Of a DNA stretch of 29,768 nt, positions 17,047-24,117 are shown one piece after another; position 1 is the first letter of the stretch; every line of letters begins with the position of its first letter. This DNA comes from an uncultured Eubacteriales bacterium (lineage in GTDB: Bacteria > Bacillota > Clostridia > Oscillospirales > Butyricicoccaceae), in the NCBI GenBank assembly GCA_934675045.1, contig CAKUPI010000002.1, positions 1 to 29,768 on the forward strand, written 5' to 3'. The notes under the pieces were generated by a model. It ran no database searches. It had not been told where the DNA came from and was given only the letters and a program-made list of their open reading frames with translations. A program made the position numbers and the translations under genes.

Positions 17047-17892
17047 TTACTCACCCGCCTTTCCGTGTTTGGGGTTGAGAACGTGGTTTAAGCCGTCGCC
17101 CGTCAGGTAGAAGATGAGCAGCGTCAGGCAAATGGCGACGCCGCCGAAGGCGGCAATCCACCACGCGCTGGTGACATACTGCTTGCCGTCGTAAATCATC
17201 TGGCCCCAGCTGATGACCGTCGGGTCGCCCAGGCCGAGAAAACTCAGGCTGGCCTCGAGCAGAATGGCGTTGGCCATGCTCATGGTGGTGTTGGCGACAA
17301 CGGGGAATACGCCGTTGGGAATGATATACTTGGTCAGAATCTGGCGCTTGTTCTCGCCCATCGCCTGCGCGCTCTTGACAAAGGTGCGCTCGCGCAGCGA
17401 CAGCGCCTGTGCGCGCATCAGCTTGGCGTTGCTCGGCCACGAGGTCAGGCCGATGACGATCATGATGTTCAGAATGGAGGACCCGAACATGGCGACGATG
17501 AGCAGAACGAGAAAGAGCGTGGGGATCATCAGAAAGACGTTGATGAGTTCAGAAATGATGCGATCCACCCAGCCGCCGAAGAAGCCGGCGATGCCGCCGA
17601 TGATGATGCCCAGCAGACCCGAGATAAACGAGGCGACGACGGCGACCATCAGCGAGGTGCGCGCGCCGTAGACCAGCATGGACCAGATGTCCTGCCCAAG
17701 GTGGTTGGTGCCGAGCGGATGGCCCTCGCTGCCTGGGGCCGCCAGAACGTCGGGCCCGAACAGCTTGGCGTCGTACTGTGTAATGAGCGGAGCCGCGGCC
17801 ACGACAAAGAGCAGAATAAGGATGCCGATACAGCCCACGGTGAGAAGTCGGTCACTTTTAATGGCCTTCAACAATTTCTTAATCGTTTTCAT
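17047..17892 (-). CDS. oppC: Peptide ABC transporter permease, OppC type
   Basis: An inner-membrane half of the peptide channel, 281 residues with about six transmembrane helices (first at 17-38). The OppC-typical GTNHLGQDIWSML (61-73) follows the first helix. The cytoplasmic EAA loop (about 170-200, AQAMGENKRQILTKYIIPNG) contacts the ATPases. The start is placed at ATG 17892, which has AAGGGG upstream and begins 10 bp after the oppB stop. The open frame extends to 17952 but would overlap oppB. Confidence 0.93.
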   Translation of the reverse strand: MKTIKKLLKAIKSDRLLTVGCIGILILLFVVAAAPLITQYDAKLFGPDVLAAPGSEGHPLGTNHLGQDIWSMLVYGARTSLMVAVVASFISGLLGIIIGGIAGFFGGWVDRIISELINVFLMIPTLFLVLLIVAMFGSSILNIMIVIGLTSWPSNAKLMRAQALSLRERTFVKSAQAMGENKRQILTKYIIPNGVFPVVANTTMSMANAILLEASLSFLGLGDPTVISWGQMIYDGKQYVTSAWWIAAFGGVAICLTLLIFYLTGDGLNHVLNPKHGKAGE

Positions 17893-17902
17893 GCTGCACC
17901 CC

Positions 17903-18865
17903 TTAGTACCGGATTCGCGGATCGAGCATCGCGTAAACAATGTCGACGACAATCATGGTCAGCGCGACCATGATGGAAACGACGAGATACATGCCCATCA
18001 GGACGGTGTAGTCGCGCTGGTTGATGGCGGTCAGCGTCAGCCGTCCGGTGCCCGGCCATGCAAATACAATTTCGATGAGCGACACGCCGGAAACAAGGAA
18101 GGCCATCGTAATGCCGAAAACCGTGACCACGGGCAGAATGGCGTTTTTGAAGACATACTTGTTGAAAATCTTCTTCTCACTCATGCCAGTGGCGCGGAAG
18201 GTCGTGATAAACTCCTCGTTGGAAACCTGCAAAACCGAGGACTTGGCGATGCGGAAGTAATAGGGAATGTTGATGAGCACCAGCGTGCCAAGCGGCAGCG
18301 CCAGGTGGCGCAGCAGATCGAGGAAATACTGAAATCCGGTGTAGCCCGCGCGCACGTCAATCATTCCGCTCGAGGGCAGCAGGCTGAGCTTGGTAGCGAA
18401 CAGAATGATGAGCATCAGCCCCAGCCAGAAGGACGGCATGGCGTTGAGAATGTACGACAGGCCCGAGAAGATAACGTCGACCGCAGAGCCTTCGTGCCGC
18501 GCCGCGACAATGCCCATGGCCGAACCGATAATGAGGGCTATCAGGGCCGCCGGGAAGACCAGGCCAAGCGTCGGCAGGATTTTCTCGGAAATCATGTCGG
18601 CTACGGGCCGGCTGTAAATATAGGAGTCGCCCAAATCGCCCTTCAGCGTGTTGGTCAGCTGCCGGTAGAACTGTACGTACAGGGGCTTGTCCAGCCCGTA
18701 CTTTTCCATCAGGGCGGCGCGCAGTGTCGGATCGTTGTTGTCCTTGCCCATCATAATGCTGACCGGATCGCCCGGCGCAATATGAATCAGGATAAAGTTG
18801 ATGGTGAAAACAATAAAGATCGTAATCAGCCCTGAAAACAGTCGTTTTAATACGAATTTAGACAT
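17903..18865 (-). CDS. oppB: Peptide ABC transporter permease, OppB type
   Basis: The other permease half, 320 residues. Helix 1 spans about 9-29, and five more helices follow. HIAPGDP (28-34) and the EAA loop (219-246, containing TGMSEKKIFNKY) are typical of OppB/DppB. It is the first gene of the operon. The ATG at 18865 is in-frame and conserved in position, but its best Shine-Dalgarno (AAGGAGGT, 18903-18896) is about 30 bases upstream, with a hairpin between. This unusual arrangement is listed separately. An in-frame GTG at 18877 is an alternative start that is also too far from the Shine-Dalgarno. Confidence 0.93.
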   Translation of the reverse strand: MSKFVLKRLFSGLITIFIVFTINFILIHIAPGDPVSIMMGKDNNDPTLRAALMEKYGLDKPLYVQFYRQLTNTLKGDLGDSYIYSRPVADMISEKILPTLGLVFPAALIALIIGSAMGIVAARHEGSAVDVIFSGLSYILNAMPSFWLGLMLIILFATKLSLLPSSGMIDVRAGYTGFQYFLDLLRHLALPLGTLVLINIPYYFRIAKSSVLQVSNEEFITTFRATGMSEKKIFNKYVFKNAILPVVTVFGITMAFLVSGVSLIEIVFAWPGTGRLTLTAINQRDYTVLMGMYLVVSIMVALTMIVVDIVYAMLDPRIRY

Positions 18866-18871
18866 GCACTT

Positions 18872-18903
18872 TTGCACCCGCGTGCAGGTGCAAGCACCTC
18901 CTT
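18872..18903 (-). promoter_or_regulatory. Structured ribosome-binding region of oppB
   Basis: On the minus strand, AAGGAGGT (18903-18896) is followed by two overlapping inverted repeats. Form A: AGGTG/CACCT (18899-18895 with 18890-18886) buries half of the Shine-Dalgarno. Form B: TTGCACC/GGTGCAA (18893-18887 with 18878-18872) frees it and loops out 22 bases, bringing it to about nine bases from the ATG. The two forms share bases and exclude each other. A further repeat TTTACA-N5-TGTAAA (18906-18922) lies just upstream. Confidence 0.5.
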
Positions 18904-19029
18904 CTTTTACATGTGTTGTAAACACTGCAATCCTCCGCCCTGCCGCACCAGAACCGTGGAAAGCAGACGTTCCCGTTTGATTTAAAATTTAAAAATTCCT
19001 TTTGGCCTCCCCTTTCGTTTTTTTCCCTA

Positions 19030-19047
19030 TGATAAGCACCTTTATCA
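19030..19047. promoter_or_regulatory. Inverted repeat TGATAA-N6-TTATCA in the opp leader
   Basis: A perfect 6-bp inverted repeat with a 6-base spacer, about 22-39 bases after the predicted opp transcript start. It may be an operator downstream of the promoter or a small RNA hairpin. Confidence 0.35.
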
Positions 19048-19075
19048 GGATTTTGTATGGATCGATTGCACACTT

Positions 19076-19104
19076 AATATAACACCGTTCGATTCTTTAG
19101 TCAA
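19076..19104 (-). promoter_or_regulatory. Sigma-A promoter of the opp operon
   Basis: TTGACT (19104-19099), exactly 17 bp, TATATT (19081-19076) on the minus strand, one mismatch from consensus in each box. Transcription should start near 19069, giving a leader of about 204 nt before the oppB ATG. Confidence 0.8.
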
Positions 19105-19113
19105 CCATTTTCC

Positions 19114-19149
19114 GAGTATTTACTCTATTTATTTTTCGAGTGTTCACTC
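19114..19149. promoter_or_regulatory. Tandem palindromic operators GAGT-N4-ACTC
   Basis: Two 12-bp palindromes, GAGTATTTACTC (19114-19125) and GAGTGTTCACTC (19138-19149), lie 24 bp apart centre to centre, just upstream of the opp -35. Both are preceded by C and share flanking T-rich sequence. The size and symmetry suit a dimeric regulator such as a TetR or GntR protein. No such gene is in the window. Confidence 0.6.
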
Positions 19150-19371
19150 AACTTATTGTTACAATGTCGTTTCAATTTATCCTTCGCCCGGCTCCCTCCA
19201 CTTTAATATTTAATATATAGGCCGGTGCCCACTCTGCGCTTTTTTTCGCTCTCCTCTTGCTTTTTTTCGCCGGATATGCAAAGATGAAACTATCTCTTTC
19301 CCGTTCCCGCGCGTTTTTACGTCCTTCCAACTATTTTTCCCGTCCCTCTTCCGGACAGAAAGGAGCCTTTC

Positions 19372-21024
19372 ATGAACCGCGACCGTATTCTCTCCACTCT
19401 CTGCCAGCTGTGCGCCCTCCCGAGCGTGACCGAAAGCCGCGGCGAAGTCGAAGCGGCGCAGGGCATCGCCGACATGCTTTTGCGCATGGATTATTTCAAG
19501 GCCCACCCCGAACAGGTCATCGTCCACGACATTGACGGCGACGCGCACGGCCGCCGCTTCACCACCGCCCTGATGCGCGGCGGGCGGAAAAGCGGCAAAA
19601 CGGTCATCCTGTACGGCCACTTCGACGTGGTCGGCGTGTCGGAGTTCGGCATTTTGCAAAACGCCGCCTTTGACCCCATGCGCTACACCGAGCTTCTGCG
19701 CGAGGGGCACATCGTGCTCGACGCCGACGCGCAGCGCGACCTCGACAGCGGCGACTGGCTGGTCGGCCGCGGCGTCTGCGACATGAAGTTCGGGCTGGCC
19801 ACCTGCATGGAGGTCCTGCATCAGGCCGAGGAACGGCTCGACCGGTTCGAGGGCAACCTTTTGTTTCTGGCCGTCTGCGACGAAGAAAACAACTCGGCCG
19901 GCATGCTGGCAAGCCTGCCCTACCTCAAAGACCTGCGCGACCGGGAAAACCTGACCTATGAGGGCATCATCGTCACCGAGCCTTATCTGTCCCACGAGGG
20001 CGACCCCGAAAAGCTGCGGCGGCTGCACGTCGCCTCGGTCGGAAAGCTGCTCCCGCTCTTTTACTGCGTCGGCCGTTCGGGCCACACCATGGACCCCTAC
20101 GGCTGCCTTTCCCCCAATCTTCTCACCTCGAAAATCGTGGAAAAGCTCGAACAGAACCCCGCCTTCTGCGACAGCGCCGGCGAGTTTTTCTCGCCCGCGC
20201 CGCTCTGCCTCAAGCAGACCGACACCAAAGAGTCCTATACGGTGCAGATTCCCGTGTCGGCCTACGCATACTTCAATTTGATGACCTACCGCCGCAACCC
20301 CGACACCGTGCTCGCCGAAATGCTGAGCCTCGCCCGCGACAGCTTTGCCGAGGTGCTGGACAATCTTCAGGCCCGCCGCCGCGCCTTTGAAGCCGTTTCG
20401 GGGCTGAGCATGGCCGAAAAGCCCGATTTCCAGCCCAAGGTGCTGACCTGGGGCGAGCTGTGCGCACTGTGCGCCGAGGCGCACGGCGCGGCCTTTACCG
20501 CGCACATGGCCGACTTTGCGGCCAACTGCCCCGAGCGCGACCTGCGCGCGCTGACGGTGAAGGTCATCGCCGAGGCGCACCGGTTCTGCCCCGATCGCGA
20601 CCCCATGATCATCGTCTGCTTTGCGCCCCCGTACTACCCCAATTCGCCGCGCCTGCCCGAAGGCGGCGTGATCGAGCGGCTGTGCGGGCACCTGGCCGAG
20701 GTCGGCGCTGAGCGTTACGGCGAGACCTTCAAAATCGACTACACCTTCGACGCCATTTCCGACATGAGCTACATGAACATCGACCCCGCCATCCGGCCCG
20801 AGGACCTCGAGGGCAGCTTTCCGCTGTGGGGCAGCCGTTACAGCGTGCCCATCGACCTCATCCGCGACCTTTCCCTGCCCATGATCACCATCGGCTGCCG
20901 CGGAAAGGACCTGCACCGCCACACCGAGCGCGCCCAGCTGTCCTACTCCCTTGACATCGCCGCGCCCATGACGTGGGAGGCCGTGCAGTGGCTGCTGACC
21001 GGCCCGCACCCCGCCGGACAGTAA
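19372..21024 (+). CDS. rocB: M20 family peptidase, RocB-like
   Basis: A 550-residue zinc hydrolase of the M20 family, the length of Bacillus RocB (arginine-utilisation protein, biochemical role still unclear) rather than the roughly 400 of usual M20 peptidases. Metal-site residues are visible: H83 and D85 in GHFDVV, D137 in GRGVCDMKFG, E171-E172 in CDEENNS, and a late His in KDLHRHTER. The ATG at 19372 follows AAAGGAG by seven bases. No signal peptide is present. It is divergent from the opp operon and 277 bp upstream of gdhA, separated by a terminator. It probably releases an amino acid from a peptide or acyl conjugate feeding glutamate catabolism. The rocB symbol reflects family only. Confidence 0.85.
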   Translation: MNRDRILSTLCQLCALPSVTESRGEVEAAQGIADMLLRMDYFKAHPEQVIVHDIDGDAHGRRFTTALMRGGRKSGKTVILYGHFDVVGVSEFGILQNAAFDPMRYTELLREGHIVLDADAQRDLDSGDWLVGRGVCDMKFGLATCMEVLHQAEERLDRFEGNLLFLAVCDEENNSAGMLASLPYLKDLRDRENLTYEGIIVTEPYLSHEGDPEKLRRLHVASVGKLLPLFYCVGRSGHTMDPYGCLSPNLLTSKIVEKLEQNPAFCDSAGEFFSPAPLCLKQTDTKESYTVQIPVSAYAYFNLMTYRRNPDTVLAEMLSLARDSFAEVLDNLQARRRAFEAVSGLSMAEKPDFQPKVLTWGELCALCAEAHGAAFTAHMADFAANCPERDLRALTVKVIAEAHRFCPDRDPMIIVCFAPPYYPNSPRLPEGGVIERLCGHLAEVGAERYGETFKIDYTFDAISDMSYMNIDPAIRPEDLEGSFPLWGSRYSVPIDLIRDLSLPMITIGCRGKDLHRHTERAQLSYSLDIAAPMTWEAVQWLLTGPHPAGQ

Positions 21025-21048
21025 AATATCCGGCGGCGGCGGTTTTTT
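21011..21048 (+). terminator. Terminator of the RocB-like gene
   Basis: CCGCCGGA (21011-21018, inside the last codons) pairs with TCCGGCGG (21029-21036). A slipped pairing with CGGCGG at 21037-21042 places the stem directly before TTTTTT (21043-21048). Confidence 0.6.
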
Positions 21049-21187
21049 CCGCAAATATCCCTGCGCGCGCGGCAAAAAACTTCGAGCCTTTTGAAAAAAT
21101 CGGTCATACTTTTTCGTCATGGCATCAAAATGCCGAATCTTTTGCCATTTTTCCGGCAATTTTCTCTCGCCGCCTGCCGGAAACCTC

Positions 21188-21216
21188 TTGACTTTTTGCA
21201 CTTTGCGATTTAAGAT
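21188..21216 (+). promoter_or_regulatory. Promoter of gdhA
   Basis: TTGACT (21188-21193), 17 bp, TAAGAT (21211-21216). The leader of about 80 nt contains a small hairpin, TTCCGC/GCGGAA (21245-21263), before the Shine-Dalgarno. Confidence 0.65.
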
Positions 21217-21301
21217 AATTGTGGTGACCAAAAAAGGCCGCCATTTCCGCAAAAACCGCGGAAAAACGCAACATACAATCAATAGTGGAGGTAGCAGAGT
21301 C

Positions 21302-22648
21302 ATGAACGCTTACATTGAAGAAGTTCTTGCCCAGGTCAAAAAACGCGACGCCCACGAGCCCGAGTTTTTGCAGACCGTCGAAGAGGTCCTCAAGTCCCTT
21401 GAGACCGTCATCGACCAGCACCCCGAGTATCAGAAGGCCGGCCTGCTTGAGCGCCTGACCGAGCCCGAGCGCACCATCGAGTTCCGTGTCACCTGGGCCG
21501 ACGACGCCGGCAAGGTTCACGTCAACCGCGGCTACCGCGTCCAGTTCAACAGCGCCATCGGCCCCTACAAGGGCGGCCTGCGCTTCGCTTCCCACGTTAA
21601 CCTTTCCGTCATGAAGTTCCTCGGCTTTGAGCAGACCTTCAAAAACAGCCTGACCAGCCTGCCCATGGGCGGCGGCAAGGGCGGCTCTGACTTTGACCCC
21701 AACGGCAAGTCCGACGCCGAAATCATGCGTTTCTGCCAGGCCTTTATGACCGAGCTGCAGCGCCACATCGGTCCCGACGTCGACGTTCCCGCCGGTGACA
21801 TCGGTGTCGGCGGCCGCGAAATCGGCTACCTGTTCGGCCAGTACAAGCGCATCCGCGGCGCTTACGAGAACGGCGTTCTCACCGGCAAGGGCCGCAGCTA
21901 CGGCGGCAGCCTCATCCGCCCCGAAGCGACCGGCTACGGCGCTGTTTACTATCTCTGCGAAGTGCTCAAGCACTGCAACGACTCCATCGAGGGCAAGACC
22001 ATCGCCATCTCCGGCTTCGGCAACGTCGCCTGGGGCGTCTGCAAGAAGGCCGCTGAGCTGGGCGCCAAGGTCATCACCCTGGCCGGCCCCGACGGCTACA
22101 TCTACGATCCCGACGGCGTCGTGACCCCCGAGAAGATCGACTACATGCTCGAAATGCGCAACTCCGGCCGCAACAAGGTTCAGGATTACGCGGACAAGTT
22201 CGGCGTTCAGTTCATCCCCGGCAAGAAGCCCTGGGGCCAGAAGGCCGACATCTGCATGCCCTGCGCCTACCAGAACGAAATCGGCATGACCGAGGCCAAC
22301 CAGATTCTGGACAACGGCACCAAGTACTACATCGAAGTCGCCAACATGCCGACCACCAACGAAGCCCTGTTCTACCTGATGGAGAAGGGCCTGACCGTTG
22401 CTCCCTCCAAGGCTGTCAATGCCGGCGGCGTTTCGGTTTCCGGCCTCGAAATGAGCCAGAACTCCGAGCGTCTGTCCTGGACCGCCGAGGAAGTCGACGC
22501 CCAGCTGCTCAACATCATGAAGAACATCCACAAGGCTTCCGCCGACGCGGCTGCCGAGTGCGGCCTGGGCTACAACCTGGTCGCCGGTGCCAACATCGCC
22601 GGCTTCAAGAAGGTTGCCGACGCCATGATGGCTCAGGGTTTGGTATAA
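21302..22648 (+). CDS. gdhA: Glutamate dehydrogenase (probably NAD-linked)
   Basis: Catalyses reversible oxidative deamination of L-glutamate to 2-oxoglutarate and ammonia. The 448-residue hexameric-type enzyme matches the Clostridium symbiosum enzyme along its length. Catalytic residues K90, K114, K126 (PMGGGKGG) and D166 (PAGD) fall one position from the C. symbiosum numbers. The dinucleotide fold is GFGNVAWG (238-245). The residues reported to set NAD preference in C. symbiosum (F238, P262, D263) are matched by F239, P263 and D264 (AGPDGYIYDP). I therefore infer NAD use and a catabolic role despite the common gdhA/NADP label. The ATG at 21302 has GGAGGT nine bases upstream. The gene is flanked by its own promoter and a perfect terminator. 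Regular codon choice suggests high expression. Confidence 0.95.
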   Translation: MNAYIEEVLAQVKKRDAHEPEFLQTVEEVLKSLETVIDQHPEYQKAGLLERLTEPERTIEFRVTWADDAGKVHVNRGYRVQFNSAIGPYKGGLRFASHVNLSVMKFLGFEQTFKNSLTSLPMGGGKGGSDFDPNGKSDAEIMRFCQAFMTELQRHIGPDVDVPAGDIGVGGREIGYLFGQYKRIRGAYENGVLTGKGRSYGGSLIRPEATGYGAVYYLCEVLKHCNDSIEGKTIAISGFGNVAWGVCKKAAELGAKVITLAGPDGYIYDPDGVVTPEKIDYMLEMRNSGRNKVQDYADKFGVQFIPGKKPWGQKADICMPCAYQNEIGMTEANQILDNGTKYYIEVANMPTTNEALFYLMEKGLTVAPSKAVNAGGVSVSGLEMSQNSERLSWTAEEVDAQLLNIMKNIHKASADAAAECGLGYNLVAGANIAGFKKVADAMMAQGLV

Positions 22649-22674
22649 TCGAACCTTTCCTTTCAAGCAAGCGC

Positions 22675-22707
22675 AAAGAGCGCGGCCGCAGGCCGCGCTC
22701 TTTTTTT
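22675..22707 (+). terminator. Rho-independent terminator of gdhA
   Basis: A perfect 13-bp stem (22675-22687 with 22691-22703), GCA loop, and seven T's at 22701-22707. Confidence 0.93.
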
Positions 22708-22795
22708 CGTGTAAACTGCTGCAAGCAATACTTTCTGCCTCGCCGGAAAAATGCCGCAAAAAGCCTCCGGCCGCTCCGGCCATGCGCCCGCCAAA

Positions 22796-22859
22796 CCTCT
22801 GCCGGCGCCCCGCAAGGGGCGTTTTGCGCATAAGATGCCGCTTTCTTCCCCGGCAGAGG
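22796..22859. repeat. Nested inverted repeat in the gap after gdhA
   Basis: Outer arms CCTCTGCCGG (22796-22805) and CCGGCAGAGG (22850-22859) are perfect complements. Inside sits CGCCCC-GCAA-GGGGCG followed by TTTT (22806-22825), a small terminator-like hairpin with a GNRA loop. No gene is associated with it. The rest of the 276-bp gap holds only the two flanking terminators. Confidence 0.5.
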
Positions 22860-22883
22860 GGTATTTCCCGCCGCAGGGCACAA

Positions 22884-22920
22884 AAAAGCCGTTCGGCGGC
22901 AGCGCCGCCAAACGGCTTTT
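22884..22920 (-). terminator. Terminator of the yfbR-membrane protein pair
   Basis: Arms 22884-22900 and 22904-22920 pair over 17 positions with one mismatch and a 3-base loop. T's flank both ends, so it can work in either direction. It lies five bases past the stop of the minus-strand gene. Confidence 0.88.
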
Positions 22921-22924
22921 GTTT

Positions 22925-23410
22925 TTATCGGTCGTTCTTTCTCGTTTCGCGGTAGGCCTCCAATGTGGGGATTTCGTTTTTCACCATGTGGGCCTCGAGC
23001 AGCCCCTCCTGCTCCTTGGGGAAGAGCAGCACCCACTCGCGCCGGGTGCTGTTGATGCGCACGCGCACGTTGTCGTCGGCGGTTCCCTCTTCAATGGAAT
23101 AGTACTTGATTTTGCTGTACGGCAGCACCATGCCGTTGCTGCTCACGCCGTGCTCGGTCAGGCCGGTGCGGATGAGCAAAAACAGCAGGGTTACGAACAG
23201 AAAGGCCGCCATGCACACAATGTTTTCCCGGGTCACGCCCCAGCGGTACAGGTAAAAGACCGCGAAAACCACGCAGACGATGAGCATGACCGGCCCGCGG
23301 TAGGGCACGCTGCCGCGCAGGATGATGGTGCGGTTGACAAAGATCACGGCGTACAGCTCCCACAGGAAGATGACCGCCAGCGCCAGCATCAGAAACTCGG
23401 ATGTCGTCAA
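22925..23410 (-). CDS. Small membrane protein with three transmembrane helices and a PH-like C-terminal domain
   Basis: I do not recognise a named family for this 161-residue protein. It has helices at about 6-25, 40-56 and 64-81. A cytosolic stretch of about 80 residues follows (LTEHGVSSNGMVLPYSKIKYYSIEE onward), patterned like bacterial PH or DUF5673-type domains: a surface loop G-x-x-L-P-x-x-x-I, then strands. The start is TTG at 23410, with AAGGAGG about nine bases upstream, and overlaps the yfbR stop as TTGA. It is therefore cotranscribed with, and probably translationally coupled to, yfbR. Confidence 0.8.
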   Translation of the reverse strand: MTTSEFLMLALAVIFLWELYAVIFVNRTIILRGSVPYRGPVMLIVCVVFAVFYLYRWGVTRENIVCMAAFLFVTLLFLLIRTGLTEHGVSSNGMVLPYSKIKYYSIEEGTADDNVRVRINSTRREWVLLFPKEQEGLLEAHMVKNEIPTLEAYRETRKNDR

Positions 23411-24024
23411 AGATTTTCTCCTCCTTGCTCCCGCTCCCCGGCCTGCAGCTCGTCGAGCGTCAGACCGAAGCCCGGGACAAATTTTTGCATAAAATAGTCG
23501 GCCTCAGGCAAGTTCATGGACAAAATCGCCTCATACAGCTGCCGCGCCGCCTGGTCGAACTCCCGGTTGCCCGAGCGCTGCTCCTCGAGGCATTTGGTGT
23601 AGGCGCTGATCTTGTCGGCCGCCTTGATATAGGCGTAAAACTCCGGCTTTTCGGTGTCGAAGGAAAAGAGCACCGCATACGGCGGACGCAGACGGGGCGG
23701 CAGCATTTCCAAAAGCCGGTTGCGCGCCGCGCGCTCGACCGAATGGAAGGCGTTTTTGATGTCCGGGTTGTTGTACTTGACCGGCGTGGGCATGTCGCCC
23801 GTCAAAATCTCCGACGCGTCGTGAAAAAGCGCGGCGGCGGCGATTTGCCCGGGGTCGATGTCCCGCTTGTACTCCTCCCGGCCGATAACGGCCAGCGCGT
23901 GCGCCACGACGGCGGTGTCAAAGCTGTGCTCGCTCAGGCTTTCGCGCATGGTGTTGCGCATCAGCCCCCAGCGGGTGATGTGCTTCATGCGGCCCAGCAT
24001 GGCGAAAAAGCCGTTTTTCCGCAC
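23407..24024 (-). CDS. yfbR: 5'-deoxynucleotidase YfbR (HD domain)
   Basis: An HD-domain phosphohydrolase that removes phosphate from deoxyribonucleoside 5'-monophosphates in nucleotide-pool control. It has 205 residues against 199 in E. coli YfbR. The metal and active-site residues fall at the same positions: H33, H68-D69, D137, R18 and E72 (SEHS, FHDASE, TGDMPTPVKY, AADKIS). The C-terminal DYFMQKFVPGFGLTLDE also matches the E. coli protein. The start is GTG at 24024 with GGGGGAG about five bases upstream. It has its own promoter and overlaps the next gene by four bases. Confidence 0.95.
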   Translation of the reverse strand: MRKNGFFAMLGRMKHITRWGLMRNTMRESLSEHSFDTAVVAHALAVIGREEYKRDIDPGQIAAAALFHDASEILTGDMPTPVKYNNPDIKNAFHSVERAARNRLLEMLPPRLRPPYAVLFSFDTEKPEFYAYIKAADKISAYTKCLEEQRSGNREFDQAARQLYEAILSMNLPEADYFMQKFVPGFGLTLDELQAGEREQGGENL

Positions 24025-24062
24025 CCTTTCTCCCCCTTCCGCATCCTTTGCCTGACTGGATT

Positions 24063-24091
24063 ATTGTATCACATCGCCGGAAAAGGCACAA
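24063..24091 (-). promoter_or_regulatory. Promoter of yfbR
   Basis: On the minus strand, TTGTGC (24091-24086), 17 bp, TACAAT (24068-24063), with a TG just before the -10. The predicted leader is about 30 nt. Confidence 0.6.
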
Positions 24092-24117
24092 GGCTTTTTC
24101 CCGGCGCACTGCCGCCC

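Larger units (their letters stand above)
18866..19371. other. 506-bp divergent regulatory region between oppB and the RocB-like gene
   Basis: A stretch without genes, more AT-rich than its surroundings. It holds the opp promoter, two GAGT-N4-ACTC palindromes, the roughly 200-nt opp leader, and the unlocated promoter of the plus-strand M20 gene. A candidate plus-strand -10 (TACAAT, 19160-19165) has no convincing -35. T-rich runs at 19240-19268 have no clear hairpin. Confidence 0.6.

Noticed and set aside
19210..21303. Minus-strand open frame of 697 codons
   Set aside because: Antisense to the RocB-like gene and crosses the gdhA leader and a terminator; no recognisable domains.
21125..22831. 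Minus-strand open frame of 568 codons
   Set aside because: Antisense to gdhA; Val/Gly/Ala/Leu-rich shadow with no motifs.
24069..24110. Imperfect GC-rich hairpin after dppA as a terminator
   Set aside because: The arms pair only with bulges and no T-tract follows on the minus strand; support is too weak to list.
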